Of a stretch of 45,401 bases of DNA, positions 34,471 through 43,320 are shown piece after piece (position 1 is the first letter of the stretch; each line of letters begins with the position of its first letter). Below the pieces are notes generated by a model. It ran no database searches, was not told the DNA's origin, and saw nothing but the letters and a program-made list of their open reading frames with translations. A program made the translations under genes and the position numbers. The stretch lies in NCBI GenBank assembly GCA_963923035.1, contig CAWUKT010000057.1, positions 1 through 45,401 on the forward strand, written 5' to 3'. Origin of the DNA: CAWUKT01 sp963923035 (lineage in GTDB: Bacteria > Bacteroidota > Bacteroidia > J057 > JADKCL01).

Positions 34471-34763
34471 ATTCCTTCCTCAATCAGAATCGTACTTAGT
34501 CCCCCGCCATCAGTATCCACCACCGTCACCAAGTACTCATTTCCCTCTTTCTCAACCTCCACTCGCCCTTCCGCGTAGGCATCCCGTACCTCGCCCATGC
34601 ACATTCCCGTTTCACAAGCAACAGATTCAAAAATCCGTTCCAAAGTGCCACTGTCCAGTTCCGTACTGAGAGCAGCGGGAGTCGGGGGAAATGGCTGGGC
34701 AAACGACATATCCGCCAACGACACTCCCAGCGCCGCCAGCACAATCAAGGTTAATTTTCGCAT
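34467..34763 (-). CDS. small secreted protein
   Basis: The 98-residue protein has a signal peptide (MRKLTLIVLAALGVSLADMSFAQ). The mature part is acidic, with two close cysteines (SVACETGMCMGEV), probably a disulfide, and a beta-like end (RVEVEKEGNEYLVTVVDTD). No family recognised. It is convergent with and overlaps the helical-repeat gene by 4 nt. A weak TATATTGA box lies upstream. Confidence 0.6.
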   Translation of the reverse strand: MRKLTLIVLAALGVSLADMSFAQPFPPTPAALSTELDSGTLERIFESVACETGMCMGEVRDAYAEGRVEVEKEGNEYLVTVVDTDGGGLSTILIEEGI

Positions 34764-35045
34764 GTTGAATTCGATGTTAAGACCGGGATCAATATACGGT
34801 TTTTGGCCCTGTGCAATTTACCTTGCGGAAGATTGGACTCTCTATACTTTTCAATCCGACGCACAATCCCTTACATCTAGCGTAAAATATTTGTCCTGAA
34901 TTTCGCCGGTTATAAGTGCAGGAAATGAAAAAATCACCACGAAACGGTACAAATCCCCCCTGCATTGAGCCAAGATTCGAAGCGACTCCATTCCCCCAAC
35001 GCAATCCATTTGGCGAAGAACCACTCACCTTGTAAGTTTGGAGCA

Positions 35046-35125
35046 GACCAAAAGAAAAGATTCCCCGTCTTATCGGCCTCTGGGCCATTGTCGATTCTCG
35101 TCTCGCTTCCCTAAAAATATTTAGT
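35046..35125 (+). promoter_or_regulatory. leader/promoter segment of the XRE pair, duplicated at 32793
   Basis: GACCAAAAGAAAAGA starts at 35046, GTCTTA at 35067, and the ATG follows at 35126. The same order of words is found at 32793-32867, where the gene is missing. The rest of the 360-nt gap 34764-35125 shows no gene. Confidence 0.5.
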
Positions 35126-35326
35126 ATGAAAAACCATTTGATGGTCCCGCTCGGCGAGGCGGACCCCGACGAATTCTGCGAAATTTTGGACACAGCGATC
35201 CGGGAGCTTTTTTTGCTCCTGTTCGAACGCCGTGAACTGGACCTCCATGAGGCTCAAACCTACGCGCTCCATGTCCTGACCGATTTTCAAGCCAAAATCA
35301 AATCCAGCCAGCCATGTACGATTTAG
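35126..35326 (+). CDS. small helical protein, first gene of an XRE pair
   Basis: The 66-residue acidic protein is mostly helical: EADPDEFCEILDTAIRELFL, LLFERRELDLHEAQTYALHV, LTDFQAKIKSSQ. No DNA-binding motif is seen. It overlaps the XRE gene by 13 nt and has its own leader segment, so the two form a coupled operon, a layout common for small regulator or toxin-antitoxin-like pairs. Function unknown. Confidence 0.6.
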   Translation: MKNHLMVPLGEADPDEFCEILDTAIRELFLLLFERRELDLHEAQTYALHVLTDFQAKIKSSQPCTI

Positions 35327-35637
35327 CCGACTATCCCCACCTGCACTTCGGGCAGTTGATCCGGCGACGCTTGAAGTCGAAGGGCATGAGTCTGAACGAT
35401 TTTGCGAAGCAAATCGACAAGCATCCCGATCATATCGCGGACTATCTGGACCAGCGGTCGTTCGACGTGCTGGAGCTGGCTTATATCAGCAAGGTGTTGC
35501 AATTCGACTTCTTTCGTTTGCTGGACTGGCCCGCGGATGGAGTGCCACCCTTGCGTTACAAAAAGCGCATGGTCGTGATTGAGATGGAGGAAGAATGGGC
35601 CATAGATATTCTGGAGCAGCACGGCATCACGCCATGA
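35314..35637 (+). CDS. XRE-family helix-turn-helix protein
   Basis: The 107-residue protein has a lambda-repressor-like domain at about 10-72: LIRRRLKSKGMSLNDFAKQI, DKHPDHIADYLDQRSFDVLE and LAYISKVLQFDFFRLLDW. A short beta-rich tail follows (RYKKRMVVIEMEEEW). The layout resembles the XRE-like protein at 32108-32434. It overlaps the preceding small gene by 13 nt and is convergent with the transglutaminase-like gene 54 nt away. Confidence 0.82.
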   Translation: MYDLADYPHLHFGQLIRRRLKSKGMSLNDFAKQIDKHPDHIADYLDQRSFDVLELAYISKVLQFDFFRLLDWPADGVPPLRYKKRMVVIEMEEEWAIDILEQHGITP

Positions 35638-35691
35638 AGCTCTTTGAATCGACCAATACGTAAACGCGGCCTTTAGCTACGCCACCAAAGC

Positions 35692-37581
35692 CTAAGCCGC
35701 TCTTTTCGTCGCCCGTTGGGGCTCACCTGCCTTTCTGTTTGAAGGTCCCACTTCTTCCTCGCGGACAAGTTGGCACTGCTTCAAGTATTGATAGCTGTGG
35801 TAAGCAATCGTGAGTCCGGCGGCGATGATGCCGAGCCATTTGAGCGTCTTTCTCAACTCAGGCGGCGGATTGCCGGGAGCGGGTCTTTGATTCTGCCTTG
35901 TTGTTTCCGCTTCTGGTTGTTTGTTGGTTTCGTCCTCAATTGGCTCCTCCCGCCAAATGGATTCCTCTTCCTCGTTTTCCTTCTCCTCATAGCTTTCCAA
36001 CTCCTCCTCAATGCCATCCAGTCGTTCCTCCGGCTCCATTTCCTGACCATCATCGACCACTTGCCCCTCCAATTCCGGCAAGGTCACGGCCTCGCCGATC
36101 CCCTCCAGCGCACTGTACAGCAGCTCGCATCGCTCAAATGCCGGTTGGGCCGAAATGGGTCGGGTGACAAATCCCGGCGGGAAGTCGTCGTCATCCCTCG
36201 GATTGAAGCCCAGCAATTCAGGAACGGTCACTTGGTCCAAATTATCGGGGATGATGGCTTCGAAGTGCCGGTTGTATGCGCCGTGGATCAGACATTGACG
36301 AAGTCGGTCAAGGTTGCCTCCGGCTTTGTAGTGGATTTCCTGCCAGCGTTTCCAGCCGTGGTTCAGCTTGTCCCAATCCTCACCTTTCAACCCCTTTTCA
36401 ATCGCAACCTCTTTCGGCAGCAAGGCCCATACGAATTTGCCCAAACCCCGATGGTTGAGCTTGGCTCCCAAAAGGCCCCCACATCTGGTTTTGTAGGCGT
36501 GCGGGTAGTACTTGAGGAATTTGTGCAGGTTCTCGGGGGTGGCTTCGGGGCGGGGATGGGCTTCGAGCAACGGGATCATTTCCTCGCGGGTGGTATAGGG
36601 TGTAACCGGCACTCCGCGCAGGTAGAGTTCAAGGTGAAGGTTGGGCGTGGTGGTTTCGTGGTACCAACGCAAATCACGCTTCTGGGCTTCGGGCTTCTTG
36701 GCTTGTTCCTCCTCGGCCCTTTTCGCTTCCGCTTCTCTTTTCTTCCGACTTTCCTCCAACCTGCGCATGTAAGCGGCCCTCCGGTGGACCGCGAACTGCT
36801 CCATAGTCGTCGTGATGGGAATTTGGCCTTCGATGCGGGCTTCCTCCCAAATCGCAACGATTCGGGAATTCTCCGCCGGATCAGACGTCCGGAACAAACA
36901 CAATCGGAGATCGGCAGCATCATTGGCCCGGGGATAGCCCATCAACGGCCCCATCCGGTCCATCCATTCCAGAATTTCCGCGTCCGGCTCACCGGAAAAT
37001 GGATTTTCGCGCAAGGCCGGATTCGGAGGAATGCCGCAAATTGACTCGATCTCGATGCGGAAGTCCCGTTTTTTCACGTAAGGGGTCTGCTGGTCGAACT
37101 TGTTGAAGACCGGATCGAGGACAATGGCCTGTTTTCCGTTCCTGACAAGCACATAAACGTGGCTGAATTTTTGTTGATTGGGGTACCGCACGTAGCGGAT
37201 TTTGTGGACGATGCCGAGGTTGACCAGCACCGACGAAATCAACACCGCGAAGCTGTCGGCATCGACGCCTTCCTGCGCACGGGCAAATACCTCGGCGGGA
37301 CTCCGCAAGGGTTCGGTGCCCTGCGGGTCTTCGCCGTAGCGGATGAAGTTGTGGCAAAAGCTCCAAATGTTCTCGCAGGTGGAACGCAGGTCGTGGCCGG
37401 TCAGGGCTGTCGTCAACTCGGCGGTCTGCCAATGGAAGTGCATGACAACTTTCCGCAACAGGCCGATGTGGTCGTTTTCGGGCATCCATTCTTGGATCAT
37501 CCGGGCGTCTTCCCCCGGCTGGGGAAAGGTCATGGGCCATTCGGAAAGGGGAATGACGTTTTCTTTGGGTTTCTGGGGCAT
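35692..37581 (-). CDS. transglutaminase-like membrane-anchored protein with Ala at the catalytic Cys position
   Basis: The 629-residue protein starts at ATG 37581 (MPQKPKENVIPL); the longer frame is non-coding-like. Residues 60-190 form a transglutaminase-like fold: CENIWSFCHNFIRYGEDPQG, EGVDADSFAVLISSVLVNLG, KFSHVYVLV, IVLDPVFNKFD. The usual (G/I)DCDD motif reads VDADS here (codon GCC), while the His and Asp remain. A charged coiled coil follows (about 270-305), a middle domain with KFLKYYPHAYKT and GGLLGAKLNHRG, an acidic stretch (EELESYEEKENEEEE), and one membrane helix near the C-terminus (WLGIIAAGLTIAYHSYQYL). It may be an inactive scaffold or membrane-anchored element protein. Function unknown. 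Confidence 0.6.
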   Translation of the reverse strand: MPQKPKENVIPLSEWPMTFPQPGEDARMIQEWMPENDHIGLLRKVVMHFHWQTAELTTALTGHDLRSTCENIWSFCHNFIRYGEDPQGTEPLRSPAEVFARAQEGVDADSFAVLISSVLVNLGIVHKIRYVRYPNQQKFSHVYVLVRNGKQAIVLDPVFNKFDQQTPYVKKRDFRIEIESICGIPPNPALRENPFSGEPDAEILEWMDRMGPLMGYPRANDAADLRLCLFRTSDPAENSRIVAIWEEARIEGQIPITTTMEQFAVHRRAAYMRRLEESRKKREAEAKRAEEEQAKKPEAQKRDLRWYHETTTPNLHLELYLRGVPVTPYTTREEMIPLLEAHPRPEATPENLHKFLKYYPHAYKTRCGGLLGAKLNHRGLGKFVWALLPKEVAIEKGLKGEDWDKLNHGWKRWQEIHYKAGGNLDRLRQCLIHGAYNRHFEAIIPDNLDQVTVPELLGFNPRDDDDFPPGFVTRPISAQPAFERCELLYSALEGIGEAVTLPELEGQVVDDGQEMEPEERLDGIEEELESYEEKENEEEESIWREEPIEDETNKQPEAETTRQNQRPAPGNPPPELRKTLKWLGIIAAGLTIAYHSYQYLKQCQLVREEEVGPSNRKAGEPQRATKRAA

Positions 37582-37638
37582 TGGTTTTAGGGTAAATGGG
37601 TGGATAAATGGGCATGTGAATGCCAAAGTGGTTCGGGC

Positions 37639-37663
37639 CGATTCCTGGTGGATGCAGGAATCG
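37639..37663. promoter_or_regulatory. 9-bp perfect inverted repeat upstream of the transglutaminase-like gene
   Basis: CGATTCCTG (37639-37647) and CAGGAATCG (37655-37663) flank a 7-nt centre, 58 nt upstream of the gene start. No T-run follows on either strand, so it is an operator candidate or a 5'-UTR hairpin. Confidence 0.5.
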
Positions 37664-37851
37664 ACCTTTGAGAAGCTGGGGGATGTTTTTGCATGTCTTT
37701 TTTTCAGTTCATTTTGGGCCAGCACTCCCCCTGACGCGACGTGCGTCGGAAGGGCTGGGGATCGTTATTTGAGTTCATCCAAAGGTACAGAGCGTCAGTG
37801 GAATAGGGCTGTTCAGAATGTTTGTTGAAGTGAATAATCTGAACAAATATT

Positions 37852-37914
37852 GGGGAGTTTGGGGCGGGGTTGGTGGGGTTGTTGATATTGTTTGTTGGGT
37901 GGGTAATTGGGGGG
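37852..37914 (+). other. G-quadruplex-capable G-rich stretch in a 440-nt gap
   Basis: Four runs of four G at 37852-37855, 37861-37864, 37866-37869 and 37875-37878 (loops 5, 1 and 5 nt) fit the canonical G4 pattern. A second group follows: GGG 37897, GGG 37901 and six G at 37909. The rest of 37582-38019 shows no gene that I can support. Confidence 0.7.
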
Positions 37915-38019
37915 CCTAGGTTTATAGCTTGAATGTGATGGGAAGAATGTAAGAGTATTTCCACTAGAGAAGATAAACTGCCGCATTCCCACAAAATACA
38001 CCCCGATTTCGTCGCCATT

Positions 38020-38517
38020 GTGTCATACAGGGTTGTTTTGGAGCTTGTTTTACCCATGCTGAAAAAGTATGCAAAACCGTTTTTTTCAGAACCAGTAGAA
38101 AATCTTAAGCAACACATTGTTGACATCATCCAACGTGCTTATATCGATGGGAGAAGTACGACAAAAGAGAGATTGCTTGATGATTTAAATGTTCTCGACA
38201 TATTCATTGATCAGCATGGACGCCTTGATCCAAGTCATCCGAAATATCCATTGCACCGAGATGTGAGTAGAAATTTACTACAGATCGCCGAAATCTATAT
38301 CTCAATGGGTGAGAGAGGTTATGTGCCAGTAAAATGGGCTAAAGCAGCTTATCGGCTACATGTGGCAATCCACCCTGAAAGGACTTCTGAGTACGATAGT
38401 TTTTATCGTGCGGTTGGTAACGCTTGCAAATTAGACTCTTATGAGCCTCGAAATTGTCTCTTGGGATTATTGTACTCTGTTGACAATCATTGGCCCCAGA
38501 AGCGGCAATTGGACTGA
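38020..38517 (+). CDS. AT-rich hypothetical protein
   Basis: A frame of 165 residues starts with GTG at 38020; the first ATG is 38056 (MLKKYAKPFF). The protein appears helical: VENLKQHIVDIIQRAYIDGR, TTKERLLDDLNVLDIFIDQH, DVSRNLLQIAEIYISMGERG. The base composition is clearly AT-richer than that of its neighbours and similar to the middle of mod, consistent with acquisition. It precedes the type III restriction-modification genes by 160 nt and could be an accessory gene of that system. Not recognised. Confidence 0.55.
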   Translation: MSYRVVLELVLPMLKKYAKPFFSEPVENLKQHIVDIIQRAYIDGRSTTKERLLDDLNVLDIFIDQHGRLDPSHPKYPLHRDVSRNLLQIAEIYISMGERGYVPVKWAKAAYRLHVAIHPERTSEYDSFYRAVGNACKLDSYEPRNCLLGLLYSVDNHWPQKRQLD

Positions 38518-38679
38518 AAAGCAATCACCTTTAAGGCAAAGTAAGTCTGCTCAGGGCCATGTGATTTCAAGTGGGGAAATCCATATATTTACGAGCCACA
38601 TACCAAACTGAGGGATTTTGCCACCGGAGTAAAAATAAAAATTGGGGAGTCCCTTCCTTGGTACTCTGAAAAAGAAAAT

Positions 38680-40623
38680 ATGGACGGAAATAGCCTCGAC
38701 ATCAAACAACAAAAACTGGACGAACTCAAAGTAATCTTCCCGGAAGTCTTCACCGAAGGCAAAGTAGATTTGGAAAAGCTAAAAGCAACTTTGGGAGAAG
38801 ACATTGAATTCAGTAACGAACGCTATGTGCTGAATTGGGCGGGGAAAAGCGATGCCTTTAAGATCATGCAGGCTCCAACTTCCAAAACGCTGGTCCCGGC
38901 CAAAGAAGAAAGCGTGAACTTCGACGAAACACAGCACATTTTCATCGAGGGGGAAAACCTGGAAGTCCTGAAAGTGCTGCAAAAATCCTACTTCGGAAAG
39001 ATCAAGATGATCTACATTGATCCGCCCTACAACACCGGTAACGATTCATTTATTTATCCCGATAAATTCTCCGAAACAAAAGAAGAATACCAACGGCGGA
39101 TCGGAGACAAAGACGAAGAGGGATACATGACCAAAGAGGGGCTGTTCCGCAAGAACAGCAGGGAGAATGGGCAATATCATAGCAATTGGTTGAACATGAT
39201 GCATCCCCGGCTGTTTTTGGCGAAGAATCTACTGAAGCAAGATGGGGTGATTTTTGTTTCGATTGATGACCATGAAGTTCATAACCTCCGGCTTTTGATG
39301 AATGAAATCTTTGGGGAGGATAATGTCTTGGGTGTTTTTATTTGGAAAAGAAGACAAAACGCGGATAATAGAAATCAAACCAATGTTTCAACAGATCATG
39401 AATATATCTTAGCTTATTCGAAATCCAGTTTGGCTCTTTTTCAGGGAAAACCGGTTGATGCTTCAAAGTATAAAAATCCCGACAATGACCCTCGGGGGCC
39501 TTGGGCTAGCATTGACTTATCTGGGTTAGCCAATGCCCAACAACGACCAAATCTGCATTTTGAAATTGTTGATCCAAAAACAGGAAATAGATTCCCACCT
39601 AATCCAAAACGAGGGTGGTCAAAATCGAAAGCTAACATTCAAAAAATGATTGAAGAAGGAAGGATTCTATTTCCTTCAAAACCTTCAGGACGACCTAGAG
39701 AAAAGAAGTTTTACCAAAACTTAACGAAATCTGTAACAGGTTTCTCAACGATTTTTGATTCTAAAACCGTAGGGCACACAACAAATGGAACGAGAGAAGT
39801 AGCCCAAATTTTTGAAGATAAGTTTTTTGATTTCCCCAAACCCATTTCTTTAATTGAAACCCTTATAGATCAGGTTGCTAACAAAGATGAGATTGTGTTG
39901 GATTTTTTCGCGGGATCAGGTACAACCGCACATGCACTTTTTTGTAGAAACCAAATTGACGGTGGAAACCGCCGATTCATCTGTGTTCAATTACCTGAAC
40001 CAACTAAAGAAAACGGAATAGCGTTCGGGGGCGGTTATCGATCCATTGCCGAGTTGACAAAAGAGAGAATTCTACGAGCGGGCAAAATGATTTCGGCAGA
40101 TAACGAAGAAAAAATTGAGTCGATTAAGAAAAAAATAGACAAGCAAAAACAACAGATTGACTTTGACACAAATTCAAAAGAAATAGAGGATTTAGGCCTT
40201 CAAATAGAAATGCTGTCAAAGCAGGACCTCGGCTTCAAAGTACTCAAACTCGCCGACAGCAACTTCAAGCAATGGCGACAACATACCAGTCAAGATGCGG
40301 AAACCCTTGCCCACCAGATGGAAATGTTTGTCGATCCGGTGACCGAAAATGCGACTACTGAAAACATGGTTTATGAGTTGATCTTGAAAAGCGGCAAAGA
40401 CCTAAATAGCAAGATCACGCATGAGGATAAGGTGTACCGGGTGAACGAAACCGAATTGGTCCTGCTTCTGGAAGAGGCCTCCCAAGGGATTGTCGATACT
40501 GTCCTGTCCATTCAGCCGAAAAAAGTCATTGCCTTGGACCGCCTATTCGAAGGCAATGACCAACTAAAGACAAACACCGCTTTGCAGATGAAGGATGCAG
40601 GAATTGAATTCAAAACGATTTGA
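38680..40623 (+). CDS. mod: type III restriction-modification DNA methyltransferase
   Basis: The 647-residue protein is a beta-class N6-adenine methyltransferase. Motif IV, IDPPYNTG, is at 113-120, ahead of motif I (LDFFAGSGTTAHAL, about 407-420). The N-terminal part (FIEGENLEVLKVLQKSYFGK) is typical of Mod subunits. The variable target-recognition region lies between (about 220-380). The C-terminal domain has QDLGFKVLKLADSNFKQW and VIALDRLFEGNDQLKTN. Mod sets the recognition sequence and methylates one strand. A TATATTTA box lies at 38584. About 39330-40215 is AT-rich while both flanks are GC-richer. The res gene starts 3 nt after the stop. Confidence 0.95.
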   Translation: MDGNSLDIKQQKLDELKVIFPEVFTEGKVDLEKLKATLGEDIEFSNERYVLNWAGKSDAFKIMQAPTSKTLVPAKEESVNFDETQHIFIEGENLEVLKVLQKSYFGKIKMIYIDPPYNTGNDSFIYPDKFSETKEEYQRRIGDKDEEGYMTKEGLFRKNSRENGQYHSNWLNMMHPRLFLAKNLLKQDGVIFVSIDDHEVHNLRLLMNEIFGEDNVLGVFIWKRRQNADNRNQTNVSTDHEYILAYSKSSLALFQGKPVDASKYKNPDNDPRGPWASIDLSGLANAQQRPNLHFEIVDPKTGNRFPPNPKRGWSKSKANIQKMIEEGRILFPSKPSGRPREKKFYQNLTKSVTGFSTIFDSKTVGHTTNGTREVAQIFEDKFFDFPKPISLIETLIDQVANKDEIVLDFFAGSGTTAHALFCRNQIDGGNRRFICVQLPEPTKENGIAFGGGYRSIAELTKERILRAGKMISADNEEKIESIKKKIDKQKQQIDFDTNSKEIEDLGLQIEMLSKQDLGFKVLKLADSNFKQWRQHTSQDAETLAHQMEMFVDPVTENATTENMVYELILKSGKDLNSKITHEDKVYRVNETELVLLLEEASQGIVDTVLSIQPKKVIALDRLFEGNDQLKTNTALQMKDAGIEFKTI

Positions 40624-40625
40624 CG

Positions 40626-43301
40626 ATGAAACTGGCATTTGAATCCAACCTGCAGTACCAACTGGATGCGATTAAGGCGGTCACCGACCTGTTCGAAGGT
40701 CAACCCTCCGACGAGGCGATCCGGGAATTCGAGTTGCACGAGGAAGGGACATTGAACCTGATCAATGGAATTGGCAATCAATTGGTCCTCGACGAAGACC
40801 AGATCATGTCCAATCTAAAGGCTGTCCAAGAGGAAAATGAAATCGAAATCGAATATTCCTCGGTCTCGGGCATGAATTTTACCGTGGAAATGGAAACCGG
40901 AACGGGGAAAACCTATGTCTATCTTCGGACGATCTACGAATTGAATAAACAGTATGGCTTCAAGAAATTTGTGATCGTCGTCCCCTCCGTAGCCATTCGT
41001 GAAGGAGTGCTGAAAAGCCTTGAAATCACCCATGAACATTTTCAAAATCTGTACGACCAAACACCGCTCCATTTTGATGTGTACCAAAGCGGAAACGTAA
41101 CGATTTTCCCCAATTTTGCCCGGGCCGATAATATTGAAGTACTGGTAATCAATATTGACAGTTTTGCCCGCGATGAGAATATTGTCAACAAAGAGCATTA
41201 TAAAGCAAACGGTCGAAAACCCATCGAGTTTGTAAAATCCGTAAACCCTATCGTGATCGTGGACGAGCCGCAGAACATGGAAACCGAAAAGCGGAAAGCG
41301 GCAATCCGAAACCTAAATCCCCTTTGCACATTGAGGTATTCGGCTACCCACCGGGATTTGTATAATCTTGTTTACAGTCTCAATCCTGTAAAAGCCTACG
41401 ACTTGGGACTGGTAAAGCAGATAGAGGTGGATTCTGTAATGGAGGAGAATGCCGCGAATGAGGCTTTTGTAGCCGTAGAATCAATCACTGCGACCAAAAC
41501 CAAAGTCACGGCCAAAGTAGCCCTGTACACGAACTCTGACAAAGGGGTCAAGAAGAAAAAAGTGAAAGTGGGCGTAGGGGACGACCTGTATGCCAAATCG
41601 AGTGAACGGGAAATTTATTCAGACGGCTATCTGATCGAAGAAATCGATTCGGTAAACGAGTGCATCACCTTTTCAAACGGGAATATCCTTTACAAGGGTG
41701 AAAGCCAAGGCGGATTGACCGACGAATTGATGAAGTTCCAGATTCGGAAGACCGTCGAGGAACACCTGAAAAAAGAAAGGCGGTTACAGGCAAAAGGAAT
41801 CAAAGTTTTGTCCTTGTTTTTCATCGACCGGGTTGCCAATTACCGCGAGTACGACCAAACGGGAAATCCTCGGCCCGGAAAATTTGCGGTCTGGTTCGAG
41901 GAAATCTATACGGAACTGGTCAGCAAAACCGCCTTCCGGCAACTGGACCGCTTCCCAGTTTCGGAGGTGCATAACGGCTATTTCTCTCAAGACATCAAAG
42001 GCCGCTGGAAGGATACAAGAGAAACAGAAAAATCCAGAAATAGTAAGGGTGCAGCCGAGACCTATAATTTGATCATGAAGGACAAGGAAGCTCTATTGAA
42101 CAAAGATGTTCCTTTGCGCTTTATTTTCTCTCACTCTGCCTTACGTGAGGGATGGGACAACCCAAACGTTTTTCAGATTTGCACCCTAAATGAATCGAAA
42201 TCCGAAATAAAAAAACGGCAGGAGATCGGCCGGGGCTTGCGACTCGCCGTTAACCAATCAGGTAAGCGCATATATGACCAGAACATTAACCGGCTTACCG
42301 TCGTCGCCAATGAAGCCTACGAAGACTTCGCCAAGGCCCTTCAAAATGAGATCGAGGAAGATTGCGGCGTGGAATTCAAAGGCCGAATCAAAAATAAACG
42401 CGGACGTAAAAAAGTGAAATACCGGAAGGGCTTTGAAGCTGATCCGCGCTTTCTGGAAATATGGCAGAAACTTAAAAATCATACGACCTATCGTGTTGAT
42501 TATAGCACCGAAGACCTGATTCGAGAAGCGGCTAAGGCTGTTGAGGAAATGCAAGAAATCAGAACTCCTTCGATTCGATCAACCAAGGTTTCGATTGATA
42601 TGTCGGATAAAGGAGTTGATACCAGTTATGTATCCGACCGGGTAGCTACCTATGGCCAATCCCATTCATGGAAAATTCCTGATGTTCTGGGCTACATCCA
42701 AAGCAAGACGGACCTGACCCGCTCCACGATCTTCCAAATCCTGAAAACATCCGGGCGGATCGCCGACATTCTCAAAAATCCGCAAATGTTCCTAGACCAT
42801 TCCTCTCAAGTCATTCGACGCAAGCTGTATGACCTGATGATCGACGGAATCAAATACCAACGCATTGGAGAAACCCAATACGAAATGACCCGCTTCGAGG
42901 CAGAAGAACTGGAGGTCTATCTAAACGAATGCTCCTTCGAGGTCAACAACCCCGAAAAGACGATCTATGAGGAATTCATCCCACTGGACTCAGGCACCGA
43001 AAGCCAGTTCGCCAAAGACTGCGAAACCAGCGAACAGGTAAAGTTTTACTTCAAGCTCCCACACTGGTTCAAAGTCCCCACGCCCATCGGCAACTACAAC
43101 CCGGACTGGGCCGTGGTCTTCGAGGACGAAGCAAAGGTCTACTTCGTCGCGGAGACGAAGAACACCGGCGACTCCCAAGTTGATCTCTCCAAGTTGAAGC
43201 GGGACGAACAGCTGAAAATCAAATGCGGGAAGGCACATTTTGAAGAGTTCCAAGGGGTGGAGTACAAAGTGGTGAAAACTGTTGGGCAGTTGGTACAGTA
43301 A
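40626..43301 (+). CDS. res: type III restriction enzyme, helicase/nuclease subunit
   Basis: The 891-residue protein starts at ATG 40626, 3 nt after mod (a TTG at 40620 is a poor alternative). The Walker A motif is METGTGKT (89-96) and motif II is VDEPQ (212-216). Motifs V and VI are SHSALREGWDNPNVFQI and QEIGRGLRLAVN, all as in superfamily 2 type III Res proteins. The C-terminal nuclease has NPDWAVVF and VAETK, the PD...ExK active site. With Mod it forms the complex that cleaves unmodified DNA. Length is normal and all motifs are intact, so the system should be functional. Confidence 0.95.
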   Translation: MKLAFESNLQYQLDAIKAVTDLFEGQPSDEAIREFELHEEGTLNLINGIGNQLVLDEDQIMSNLKAVQEENEIEIEYSSVSGMNFTVEMETGTGKTYVYLRTIYELNKQYGFKKFVIVVPSVAIREGVLKSLEITHEHFQNLYDQTPLHFDVYQSGNVTIFPNFARADNIEVLVINIDSFARDENIVNKEHYKANGRKPIEFVKSVNPIVIVDEPQNMETEKRKAAIRNLNPLCTLRYSATHRDLYNLVYSLNPVKAYDLGLVKQIEVDSVMEENAANEAFVAVESITATKTKVTAKVALYTNSDKGVKKKKVKVGVGDDLYAKSSEREIYSDGYLIEEIDSVNECITFSNGNILYKGESQGGLTDELMKFQIRKTVEEHLKKERRLQAKGIKVLSLFFIDRVANYREYDQTGNPRPGKFAVWFEEIYTELVSKTAFRQLDRFPVSEVHNGYFSQDIKGRWKDTRETEKSRNSKGAAETYNLIMKDKEALLNKDVPLRFIFSHSALREGWDNPNVFQICTLNESKSEIKKRQEIGRGLRLAVNQSGKRIYDQNINRLTVVANEAYEDFAKALQNEIEEDCGVEFKGRIKNKRGRKKVKYRKGFEADPRFLEIWQKLKNHTTYRVDYSTEDLIREAAKAVEEMQEIRTPSIRSTKVSIDMSDKGVDTSYVSDRVATYGQSHSWKIPDVLGYIQSKTDLTRSTIFQILKTSGRIADILKNPQMFLDHSSQVIRRKLYDLMIDGIKYQRIGETQYEMTRFEAEELEVYLNECSFEVNNPEKTIYEEFIPLDSGTESQFAKDCETSEQVKFYFKLPHWFKVPTPIGNYNPDWAVVFEDEAKVYFVAETKNTGDSQVDLSKLKRDEQLKIKCGKAHFEEFQGVEYKVVKTVGQLVQ

Positions 43302-43320
43302 CTGGACTGAAGGTTCAAAG

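Noticed and set aside
35770..37044. 424-residue plus-strand frame opposite the transglutaminase-like gene
   Set aside because: Antisense shadow; the minus-strand frame has a recognisable fold, linker and membrane helix.
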